This document shows, in pieces, positions 24,768 through 32,190 of a stretch of 64,000 bases of DNA (positions are counted from its first letter, which is position 1; each line of letters begins with the position of its first letter). Both the position numbers and the translations under genes were made by a program. The notes beneath the pieces were generated by a model. It saw nothing but the letters and a program-made list of their open reading frames with translations. It searched no databases and had not been told where the DNA came from. Location: NCBI RefSeq assembly GCF_014204835.1, contig NZ_JACHMD010000001.1, forward strand, positions 2,976,001-3,040,000, in the 5' to 3' direction. This stretch comes from Microbacterium marinum. GTDB taxonomy: Bacteria; Actinomycetota; Actinomycetes; Actinomycetales; Microbacteriaceae.

Positions 24768-25533
24768 CGCTGATGCGCTTCCGGAGCTTCTGTGCGGCGT
24801 CCTGCAGAGCCGTGAGTGCGGCGTGAATGTGCTCGTCGTCGAAACGGTGGACGGGTCCGCTGACCGACAGGGCCGCGACGATCTGCTCGTCTCGGGAGAG
24901 CACGGGCACGGCGACGCAGCGGATGCCGAGGATGTACTCGCCGTGATCCTCGGCGTAGCCGAGCTCCCGCACGCGGACCAGATCAGCCTTCAGCGCGGAC
25001 AGGTCGGCCATGGTCGTCTCGGTGAACTGCTCCAGCTCGCCGTGGGGGTAGAGGGCGTCGAGCTGGGCTTCGTCGAGGCCGCTGAGCAGAGCCTTGCCGA
25101 GTCCGGTGGCGTGCGCGGGAAGCCGCGCGCCGATGCGCTGGTCGAACACGAGCGTGTGCGAACCGGGGCTCTTGGCGATGCACACCTGCCCCTGTCCGGA
25201 GAGCACGGCCAGGCGGACCGTCTCGTCGATCTGGTCGCGCACCTCGTCCATGAAGCCTCGTGCCCGCTGGCTGAGCGTCTGCGCGTGGTCATAGGCCTGC
25301 CCGACCTCCCAGGCGCGCAGTCCCAGACTCAGCCGCAGGTCGGCGTCGCGCTCCACCCAGCCGCGATCGATGAGGGCTCCCAGCACGTGATGCACGCTCG
25401 ACTTGGGCAGTCCCAGGCTCGACGCGATGGTCGTGAGGGTCTGGCCCTCTTCGGCGTCCGCGAGCAGTTCGAGAACGCGCAGGGCCCGGTCTGCGGCCGG
25501 CGCGGTGATTTTCGAGGAGGCGTCGTCTGGCAT
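24748..25533 (-). CDS. IclR-family transcriptional regulator
   Basis: A 261-residue regulator. The winged helix is at about residues 14-70 (VLELLADAEEGQTLTTIASSLGLPKSSVHHVLGAL). The effector-binding domain is at about residues 85-250, with LPAHATGLGKALLSG and LGYAEDHGEYILGIRCVAVPV, both characteristic. It likely senses a sugar or sugar acid and controls this cluster. A palindromic site (25543-25558) lies 10 bp upstream of its start, and related sites stand before the GH5-like gene, the sugar-acid operon and the dehydrogenase/ABC operon. It is co-transcribed with the unknown glycosidase-like gene. Confidence 0.9.
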   Translation of the reverse strand: MPDDASSKITAPAADRALRVLELLADAEEGQTLTTIASSLGLPKSSVHHVLGALIDRGWVERDADLRLSLGLRAWEVGQAYDHAQTLSQRARGFMDEVRDQIDETVRLAVLSGQGQVCIAKSPGSHTLVFDQRIGARLPAHATGLGKALLSGLDEAQLDALYPHGELEQFTETTMADLSALKADLVRVRELGYAEDHGEYILGIRCVAVPVLSRDEQIVAALSVSGPVHRFDDEHIHAALTALQDAAQKLRKRISDDISQS

Positions 25534-25542
25534 TCATCTTCC

Positions 25543-25558
25543 GTTCGATATGTCGAAT
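25543..25558. promoter_or_regulatory. Operator copy 3, before the IclR gene
   Basis: GTTCGATATGTCGAAT, a TTCGA/TCGAA inverted repeat. It matches the centre of the inverted repeat at 18274-18289 in 15 of 16 bases. Its position 10 bp before the IclR start suggests autoregulation. Confidence 0.65.
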
Positions 25559-25733
25559 GGCTGTTGCTTTGGCTGAACGGTACTGGGAACCCTACTGGGC
25601 ACCCATCGGCGATGTCCACCGAACCGCTGCTCGACCGAGCGCCCGGCGGTCCTGCCGGATAGCTACGGCGAGTGCGGCTTGCGCCGCGTCGGCTTTCGGG
25701 CTTAGTCTGCACGATACAGCATATGAAAATCCG

Positions 25734-25749
25734 GTTCCAGATGTGGAAC
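25734..25749. promoter_or_regulatory. Operator copy 4, before the dehydrogenase/ABC operon
   Basis: GTTCCAGATGTGGAAC, inverted repeat GTTCCA-N4-TGGAAC, 13 bp upstream of the dehydrogenase ATG. It shares both six-base arms with the site at 15528-15543. An AT-rich segment just upstream (from about 25710) probably holds the promoter. Confidence 0.65.
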
Positions 25750-25762
25750 AGAATGGTGAACA

Positions 25763-26854
25763 ATGTCTCTGCCCCTCCCCACCACCGCGACGCACGCCGC
25801 CGCCCCGGCGGCGACGATGAGCGCGCTCGTCCTCGAGGACTACGGTCGCATGGTCGTGGCGCAGCGGCCGGTCCCCGTCGTCGGCGATGGCGAGGTGCGG
25901 GTGCGTGTGCACGGCGTCGGCATCTGCGGCTCGGATCTGCACGGTTTCACCGGCGCAAACGGCCGGCGCTTTCCCGGGCAGGTCATGGGTCACGAAGCGG
26001 TCGGCACCGTGGATGCCGTCGGCGCAGGCGTGACATCTTTCACGGGGGGCGAGCGAGTCGTCGTCAATCCGACGCTTGCCTGCCAGGCGTGCGACTGGTG
26101 CGCACGCGGCCAGCAGCACATCTGCCCGCAGCGGCGCGTGCTCGGTGTCGACCCGACTCTGTCCAGTGCCTTCGCGGAGTTCTTCGTCGTGCCCGAGCGC
26201 AACCTCATCCCGTTCGACGGCATCCTGCTGCACGGGGCACTCGTCGAGCCGCTGGCCGTCGGCTACCACGCCGCCCGGCGCGCGGGCGTGAGCGCTGGAG
26301 ACACCGTCGCCGTCATCGGCGGAGGACCGATCGGTCAGGCCGCCGCGCTCGCCTGCATCCGTCTGGGGGCCGCCCGCGTGATCGTCGGCGAACCGCGCGA
26401 GGCGCGCCGGCGGCTGCTCGAGGACATCGGCGCAGAGACATTCGATCCGTTCACCGCGAGCGCCCCGCTCGGCGCCGGAGAAGCGGATGCCGCGATCGAC
26501 GCGGTCGGTGCGAGCGAGACCATCCTCACCGCGCTCGAACTGACAGCTCCCGGTGGCACGGTCGTGCTCGTCGGGATGGATGCGCCCGCCGTCGAACTGC
26601 AGGCATACCCCCTGACCACACAGGAGCGCTCGCTCGTCGGCGCCTTCTGCTACACCGCCGAGGAATTCGCCGAGACGGCGGCCTGGGCGGCCACGGTGCC
26701 CGAGACCCTCGATCGGCTGATCGAGCGAGCGGTCCCGCTCGACGACGGTCCTGCGGCCTTCGAAGAGCTCACCGACCCCGAACGCCTCGCCGGGAAGATC
26801 ATCATCGAGTTCCCCGCGAAGCCCGAGAGCGCCGGACCACCGGCTTCCTCTTAA
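25763..26854 (+). CDS. Zinc-dependent sugar / polyol dehydrogenase
   Basis: A 363-residue medium-chain zinc dehydrogenase of the sorbitol/threonine dehydrogenase type. Catalytic zinc ligands are C55 (GICGSD) and H77/E78 (GHE). Structural zinc cysteines are C107, C110, C113 and C121. The Rossmann loop is VIGGGPIGQAA. In this cluster it could oxidise the free sugar, or the 4-hydroxyl of a 2-keto-3-deoxy acid. ATG 25763 has no good ribosome site; M19 (25817) is an alternative start nearer the usual family length. It leads an operon with the ABC transporter and SGNH esterase. Confidence 0.88.
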   Translation: MSLPLPTTATHAAAPAATMSALVLEDYGRMVVAQRPVPVVGDGEVRVRVHGVGICGSDLHGFTGANGRRFPGQVMGHEAVGTVDAVGAGVTSFTGGERVVVNPTLACQACDWCARGQQHICPQRRVLGVDPTLSSAFAEFFVVPERNLIPFDGILLHGALVEPLAVGYHAARRAGVSAGDTVAVIGGGPIGQAAALACIRLGAARVIVGEPREARRRLLEDIGAETFDPFTASAPLGAGEADAAIDAVGASETILTALELTAPGGTVVLVGMDAPAVELQAYPLTTQERSLVGAFCYTAEEFAETAAWAATVPETLDRLIERAVPLDDGPAAFEELTDPERLAGKIIIEFPAKPESAGPPASS

Positions 26855-26899
26855 CCGTCCTGCACGACCCGAGTTACCAATCATCCAATGGAGGATCGC

Positions 26900-28189
26900 A
26901 TGTCACAGTTCATGTCGAGTCGTCTCACCCGGCTCGCCGGGGTGTCACTCGTCGCGGCGCTGGCCCTCACGGGCTGCTCCGCGCAGAGCGAGGAGGCGCC
27001 CAACAGCACCGGTGAGGTGAGTGGGGAGCTGAGCATCGCCACCACGAGCGACGTCGGCATCGGCGCGCTCATCGAATCGTTCGAGAAGGAGACCGGGGTC
27101 GGCTTCGAGACCACGTTCGCCGAGGCGGGCGCGCTCAACGAGCAGCTCTCGCTGCAGATCAACGGCGGGACCGCACCCGACATCTTCCGCTCCGCGCCGG
27201 GCTGGGCGGCACCGTCCTCGGTGCTCAACCTCGCCGCCATCGGCGCCGTGCGCGACCTCTCCGGTGAGGACTGGACCGCGAACGTGCCGAAGGCGTTCGA
27301 CTCGCTGCAGGTCTACGAGGGTGGCACCTACGCCTACCCCACGTTCGGGCAGGCCATCCTCGCCTTCTACAACATCAGCGTCTTCGAGGAGGTCGGCGTC
27401 ACCCCGCCCACCACGTGGGATGAGCTGATCGAGGTCTCCGACAAGCTCAAGGCCGCAGGCAAGGTGCCGATCTCGCTCGGCTTCGCCGACAACTACGTGA
27501 CGCAGTTCATCACCTACGCGCTCTCGGCCTCCCTGGTCAACGGCGCCGAGCCTGACTTCTACGAAGAGCTCGACGCAGGCAAGACCACGTTCGCGGAGTC
27601 GGACGGGTGGCGCGAGACCTTCGAGAAGATCGTGAGCCTGATCGACGACGGCTACACCACCGCCGACCCGCTCGGCACCCCTGGTGACCCGGCGATGCAG
27701 GCGGTCGGCAACGGCGATGCCGCGATCGTCATCATGCCCTCGGGCGCCTCGCCGAACCTCGCCAAGATGACCGAGGGCGGCTGGGACAACCTGGGCATCT
27801 TCGCCTTTCCCGCCACGAACTCGGCTGACGACACGTTCATCCCGTTCAGCCCCGACTTCCTCGTCGTCAGCAGCAAGACCGAGAACCCGGATGCCGCTCT
27901 CGCGTTCCTAGACCACATCTCCCAGCCCGACAACGCGGCGGCATTCGCCGAGGCGCAGGGCGCCATCCCCGCGCTGACCAACGCGACGCCGGTCGACAAC
28001 CAGCTCAACACCGCCATCCAGGTCTACCTGGATGAGGAGCGCACCACGCCGTTCGCCAACCACATCTGGCCCGGCGGAGAGGTCGCCGCGGCGCTCATGG
28101 CAGGCTTGCAGCAGGTCGTCCAGGGCGATAAGGACATCGACGGGCTGCTCGCCGACCTCGACACCGCCTATGCCGGAGTCAAGCGTTGA
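26900..28189 (+). CDS. Sugar ABC transporter substrate-binding lipoprotein
   Basis: A 429-residue extracytoplasmic binding protein of the CUT1 (MalE-like) family. The lipobox LALTGC places the lipidated cysteine at residue 26. The mature part has the typical two-lobe pattern (ELSIATTSDVG; GTYAYPTFGQAILAFYN; PPTTWDELIEVSDKL). It captures an oligosaccharide and delivers it to the permeases encoded next. ATG 26900 has GGAGG 6 nt upstream; an in-frame ATG at 26888 overlaps that site. The stop overlaps the TTG start of the next gene. Confidence 0.93.
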   Translation: MSQFMSSRLTRLAGVSLVAALALTGCSAQSEEAPNSTGEVSGELSIATTSDVGIGALIESFEKETGVGFETTFAEAGALNEQLSLQINGGTAPDIFRSAPGWAAPSSVLNLAAIGAVRDLSGEDWTANVPKAFDSLQVYEGGTYAYPTFGQAILAFYNISVFEEVGVTPPTTWDELIEVSDKLKAAGKVPISLGFADNYVTQFITYALSASLVNGAEPDFYEELDAGKTTFAESDGWRETFEKIVSLIDDGYTTADPLGTPGDPAMQAVGNGDAAIVIMPSGASPNLAKMTEGGWDNLGIFAFPATNSADDTFIPFSPDFLVVSSKTENPDAALAFLDHISQPDNAAAFAEAQGAIPALTNATPVDNQLNTAIQVYLDEERTTPFANHIWPGGEVAAALMAGLQQVVQGDKDIDGLLADLDTAYAGVKR

Positions 28190-29133
28190 CGATGACCGCC
28201 ATCCCGAGGAGCCCTGCGGAGGCGCAGGGCTCCTCGGAGCGACCTGCCCGCAAGCAGAACCGGGTGTTCCGCCTCAACCGGGTGCCGCAGTGGTTTCTGC
28301 TGCCGGCCCTCATCTTCTACATCGTCGTCGTGCTGTACCCGAGCGTCGCGGGCAGCGTGCTCGCCTTCACCGACGCCAGAACGCTGCGCGGCGGCGACTG
28401 GGTCGGTTTCGAGAACTTCGTCACCATCCTGCAGAACGAGGCCGCTCGCGCCGCGCTGCTGAACACGCTCACGATCGCCGTCACCCTCACGATCGTGCAG
28501 ACCACGCTGGGTCTGCTGCTGGCGGTCGCGCTGAACAGCGCCATCCGCGGACGCAACCTGCTGCGCACCATCTTCTTCGCCCCGATGATGCTGCCCCCGA
28601 TCATCACCGGTCTGCTGTGGCAGTACATCTACACGCCGAACGGTCCGCTCGACTCCGCGATGGACTTCCTGGGATTGGGTGATTTCAAGGCCAGCTGGCT
28701 CGGTGACGCGAACATCGCCCTGTGGTCGATCATCGGCAGCGTCATCTGGCATCACGTCGGCATGTCGATGGTGATCTACCTCGCCGGACTGCAGGGCATC
28801 CCCGACGAGCTCTACGAAGCCGCCGCTGTCGACGGCGCGGGGCCGATGCGCAGGTTCTGGAGCATCACCCGCCCGCTGCTGGGCCAGGCGACCACGATCG
28901 CCACCGTGCTCACCATGACTTCGTCGCTCAAGCTGTTCGATCAGATCTTCGTGATGACCGGCGGCGGCCCCGGGGTATCGACCCAGACGCTGTCGCTCAT
29001 CATGTACCAGGAGGCGTTCGTGTACGGCAAGCAGGGCTACGGCTCGGCCATCGCCCTCGTACTGACCATGATCGTCGCAGCCATCGTCTTCGTGCAGATG
29101 AGCATGACCCGCCGAGGGGAGCAGGAGGCTTGA
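28186..29133 (+). CDS. Sugar ABC transporter permease (MalF-like)
   Basis: A 315-residue inner-membrane permease with six predicted membrane segments after a basic N-terminus. The EAA loop EAAAVDGAGPMRRFWSITRP contacts the ATPase. TTG 28186 has GGAG 7 nt upstream and overlaps the previous stop; ATG 28192 is the alternative start. It pairs with the permease encoded next and the upstream binding protein. No ATPase gene is present in the operon, so a shared MsiK-type ATPase elsewhere in the genome is expected. Confidence 0.92.
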   Translation: MTMTAIPRSPAEAQGSSERPARKQNRVFRLNRVPQWFLLPALIFYIVVVLYPSVAGSVLAFTDARTLRGGDWVGFENFVTILQNEAARAALLNTLTIAVTLTIVQTTLGLLLAVALNSAIRGRNLLRTIFFAPMMLPPIITGLLWQYIYTPNGPLDSAMDFLGLGDFKASWLGDANIALWSIIGSVIWHHVGMSMVIYLAGLQGIPDELYEAAAVDGAGPMRRFWSITRPLLGQATTIATVLTMTSSLKLFDQIFVMTGGGPGVSTQTLSLIMYQEAFVYGKQGYGSAIALVLTMIVAAIVFVQMSMTRRGEQEA

Positions 29134-29138
29134 GTACC

Positions 29139-30008
29139 ATGACCCTCACTGTCCCGAAGAGCGAGGCTGCGCCCCGCAGACGGCGGATCCGACACGGCTA
29201 CGGTCGTCCGCTGCTCGAAGTGGTCATGGTCCTGGTGACCGTGGCGTACCTGTTCCCGCTGTACATCATGCTGACGATGTCGTTCAAGACGCCGGTCGAG
29301 ATCGCCGAGTCGTCGGTCGCCCTGCCCAAGGGGCTGTTCCTCGACAACTACGCCACGGCGTGGTCACAGGCGAACCTCGGCCGGGCGCTGCTGAACAGCG
29401 CGCTCATCACGAGCGTCAGCATCACCCTCGTCGTGATCGTCGGCGCAATGGCGGGGTACGCCATCGCACGCGGCAACCGCCGCACCAGCACGCCGAAGCT
29501 GATGCTGTTCATGCTCGGCCTGATGATCCCCGGCCAGCTCGGCATGGTGCCGCTGTACAACCTGATGCGCGACGCCGGTCTGCTGCAGAGCTATTGGTCG
29601 CTGATCATTTTCTACGCGGGGTCGATGATGCCCCTGACGGTGTTCCTGTACACCGGGTTCCTGCGGGCCCAGTCGTCGACATACGAAGAGGCGGCGCGCA
29701 TCGACGGTGCCGGCTGGTGGCGCTCGTTCTGGCATGTCGTGTTCCCGCTGCTGCGGCCGGTCACCGGCACCGTGATCATCGTCAACGCGATCAACATCTG
29801 GAACGACTTCCTCACTCCGCTGCTGTACGTGTCCGGTTCGGCGAACCGCACGCTGCCTGTCGCCGTGTTCTCGTTCCAGGGCGAGTTCGCCAGTGAGTGG
29901 GGCCTGATCTTCGCCGGCATGGTGATCGCGGCGCTGCCGGTGCTCATCGTCTACTTCTTCCTGCAGCGGCACATCATCCACGGCTTCGCCGGCGGACTGA
30001 AGGGATGA
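29139..30008 (+). CDS. Sugar ABC transporter permease (MalG-like)
   Basis: A 289-residue permease with six membrane segments and the EAA loop EEAARIDGAGWWRSFWHVVFP. The C-terminal IIHGFAGGLKG is typical of MalG-type CUT1 permeases. ATG 29139 is chosen because GGAGG sits 10 nt upstream; the TTG at 29130 is too close to it. The stop overlaps the SGNH esterase start (ATGA), so transport and ester removal are translationally coupled. Confidence 0.92.
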   Translation: MTLTVPKSEAAPRRRRIRHGYGRPLLEVVMVLVTVAYLFPLYIMLTMSFKTPVEIAESSVALPKGLFLDNYATAWSQANLGRALLNSALITSVSITLVVIVGAMAGYAIARGNRRTSTPKLMLFMLGLMIPGQLGMVPLYNLMRDAGLLQSYWSLIIFYAGSMMPLTVFLYTGFLRAQSSTYEEAARIDGAGWWRSFWHVVFPLLRPVTGTVIIVNAINIWNDFLTPLLYVSGSANRTLPVAVFSFQGEFASEWGLIFAGMVIAALPVLIVYFFLQRHIIHGFAGGLKG

Positions 30009-31162
30009 GCGCGCTCGTCCCCATCGCGTCCACGACGCACCAGCCGGTGCGCGTGGGTGACGGCCGCAACCTCTCGGACGGCACGACGCAGACCCTCAGC
30101 ACGCTGTTCACGCACGAGCTGCTGAGGCCCGCCGACAGCATCCGGCTCGTCTTCGCGAACTGGTACGACACCGACGGCGACAGCCTGCCCGGTACCGACC
30201 CGATCCGGGTCCGTGCCGAGGTGCGGGCGGGCGGCATCCTGCCGGTGACGTTCGACGGACGCGATCACGTCAGGATCGAACCAGGAGAGACCGTGCTGTC
30301 CGACCCCGTGCCGCTCGATCCGCACGGCGGTGTGGGGACGGATCGGATGCGACTGTCGACCTGCACGGTCGTCTCAGTGGCGCGAGGCGGGCGGTTCCCG
30401 CTCGGTTCGAGCACAGACGCCTCCTCGGGGGAAGGGGTCGCGGTGGGAGACCTTCGCGGCCGGGCCGTGCCCACGGCATCCGTCTACGGATACGGGCCGT
30501 GGCAGCTGCTCGCCGAGGGACCGACTGCAGGGTCGCTGCTGCTCGTGGTGGGCGACTCGAACGGGGTCGGCTTCGGCGACCGCCGAGGCGGCGCCGAGCA
30601 CTTCGGCTGGGTGCGCCGCCGGTTCGACGGACGCAGCGATGTGATGAACATCTCGGTCAGCGGCGCGCGTCTCGAGAACAGCATGACACCGGCGCAGCTG
30701 GCGCTGCGGCTGGCGCAGGTGCAGTGGTCGTTGCCGACCGCCGTGATCACGGCGCTCGGCACGAATGACATCCGTTGCGGGGGGCCGGGGGTCGAGGAGG
30801 TGCGAGAGCGGATGCTAAATCACTGGGGCGTGCTGGCCACCGTTGCGCCGCGCCTGATCGCGACCACGGTGCCGCCCGCGACGACGAGCATCGACGGCTG
30901 GCACACGCTCGAGGGGCAGCGGCTCGATCACGGCAATGACACCCGCCTCATCATCAACGACTGGCTGCGGACCGTTCCCGCCCCGCTCGACGCCGTGTTC
31001 GATCTCGCCGCAGCCGTCGAGGCCGAGCCCGGGCTGTGGCGGCCCCGTCTCACAGAGGACGGTGTCCACCCCAGCCCTGAGGGTCACGCGGCGATCGCCG
31101 AGGCGGCGCGCGAGTTCGTGTTCGAGGCGGCGGTCGTCGAAGAGAGCCGTCAGCTCACCTGA
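30005..31162 (+). CDS. SGNH/GDSL hydrolase, probable carbohydrate esterase
   Basis: A 385-residue two-domain protein without a signal peptide. Residues 1-165 are strand-rich (a jelly-roll-like domain). Residues about 175-380 are an SGNH hydrolase. VVGDSNGVG is block I with the nucleophile serine, ALGTNDIR is block III, and EDGVHPSPEGH is block V with the Asp/His pair. SGNH enzymes of this layout deacylate sugars. Being last in the import operon and coupled to the permease, it probably removes acetyl or similar groups from the imported oligosaccharide inside the cell. Confidence 0.85.
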   Translation: MSALVPIASTTHQPVRVGDGRNLSDGTTQTLSTLFTHELLRPADSIRLVFANWYDTDGDSLPGTDPIRVRAEVRAGGILPVTFDGRDHVRIEPGETVLSDPVPLDPHGGVGTDRMRLSTCTVVSVARGGRFPLGSSTDASSGEGVAVGDLRGRAVPTASVYGYGPWQLLAEGPTAGSLLLVVGDSNGVGFGDRRGGAEHFGWVRRRFDGRSDVMNISVSGARLENSMTPAQLALRLAQVQWSLPTAVITALGTNDIRCGGPGVEEVRERMLNHWGVLATVAPRLIATTVPPATTSIDGWHTLEGQRLDHGNDTRLIINDWLRTVPAPLDAVFDLAAAVEAEPGLWRPRLTEDGVHPSPEGHAAIAEAAREFVFEAAVVEESRQLT

Positions 31163-31258
31163 CCGATCTTCGAGAAGAAGTCCTCGAGAAGATCCCGCGT
31201 GTCCAGAGGATCTGCTGAAGCGGATGGAGGACGCCTTCCAAGGCTGACGCACAGAGTC

Positions 31259-31289
31259 CGAGAGGGCCCCCGGAAGGTGCGCCCTCTCG
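31259..31289. terminator. Hairpin between the ABC operon and the LacI-like gene
   Basis: CGAGAGGGC and GCCCTCTCG pair over 9 bp around a 13-nt loop in the gap between convergent genes. It probably ends the dehydrogenase-ABC-esterase transcript and perhaps the opposite one. No strong T-run is present. Confidence 0.5.
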
Positions 31290-31305
31290 CATATCCGGGT
31301 GACGA

Positions 31306-32190
31306 TCAGCGCGGTACCGCGGTGGAATCGCGGACGATCAGCACCGGGGGGTCAGCCTCGATGACGGTGCGCGCTCCGCCTTCGGCGAGCCGCAGCAGGG
31401 TCCGGGCAGACAGTTGGCCGAATGCATGGATGTCACGGCTCATGGCAGTCAGCGGCGGGCGGGTGATGCGGCAGAGCACGGAATCGTCGCCGGCCAGCAC
31501 GGCGACATTTTCGGGGATGCGTACGCCGCGCGCGGTGAGACCCTCGACGGCACCTGCGGCCATCACATCGTTGTCGAACGTGATCGCCGTCGGGGCGCCG
31601 TCGACGTCCAGCAACTCGTTGACGGCGGCCGCACCGCCCTCCCGCGAGAAGTCGGCACTGACCACCGACGGTGAGCCGCCCGCGTCGACCACGGCTGAAA
31701 GAAACGCCGCCGTCCTTCTTTGGGTATGCGAAAATCCGGCGGGACCGGCGACTCTGCCGATGCGCCGGTGGCCAAGCGCGACGAGGTGGTCGACGGCCCC
31801 CTGAATCACCGCAGACTCGTCAGTCCACAACACGGCATGGCCACCGGCGTCGTCGGGATGTGCAAGCGCCAGAGCTGTGAAACCGAGTTCGTCGACGAGC
31901 TCCAGCCGCGGGTCGTCTGGGACGAGCACGTCGACCAGCAGGACCGCGCTGACCCGGCCGCTTTCGTGCCAGCGGTGATAGGCATCGAGTTCAGATGACA
32001 TATCGGGCACGACCTGCAGGATGAGTGCCCAGTCGTGCGCAGTGAGCACGTCTTCGAGGCCTGCCATGAAGTCGTTGTAGAAGGCCTCGATCCCCAGCGT
32101 CCTCACCGACCGGCGCAGCACGAGCCCGACCGCCGTCCGCTCCCGGTCAGCGGCGCTCCTCGTCCTCGTGATCATGCTCAGCAGTATCAC
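31306..32190 (-). CDS. LacI-like sensor protein lacking its DNA-binding domain
   Basis: A 294-residue protein matching the periplasmic-binding-protein-like ligand domain of LacI regulators (AVGLVL at the usual domain start; GAPTAITFDNDVMAAGAVEGL; VAVLAGDDS; LTAMSRDIHAFGQLSA). The roughly 60-residue N-terminal helix-turn-helix and hinge that LacI proteins need are absent. The DNA upstream codes for the end of the beta-mannosidase, so there is no hidden HTH exon or frameshift. GTG 32190 overlaps the beta-mannosidase stop (GTGA); ATG 32175 is an alternative. It is either a regulator that lost its head by deletion or a free sugar-sensing protein. Confidence 0.75.
   Translation of the reverse strand: MILLSMITRTRSAADRERTAVGLVLRRSVRTLGIEAFYNDFMAGLEDVLTAHDWALILQVVPDMSSELDAYHRWHESGRVSAVLLVDVLVPDDPRLELVDELGFTALALAHPDDAGGHAVLWTDESAVIQGAVDHLVALGHRRIGRVAGPAGFSHTQRRTAAFLSAVVDAGGSPSVVSADFSREGGAAAVNELLDVDGAPTAITFDNDVMAAGAVEGLTARGVRIPENVAVLAGDDSVLCRITRPPLTAMSRDIHAFGQLSARTLLRLAEGGARTVIEADPPVLIVRDSTAVPR

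Noticed and set aside
31163..31305. Small open frame after the SGNH esterase
   Set aside because: Too short, no ribosome site, and it overlaps the terminator hairpin.
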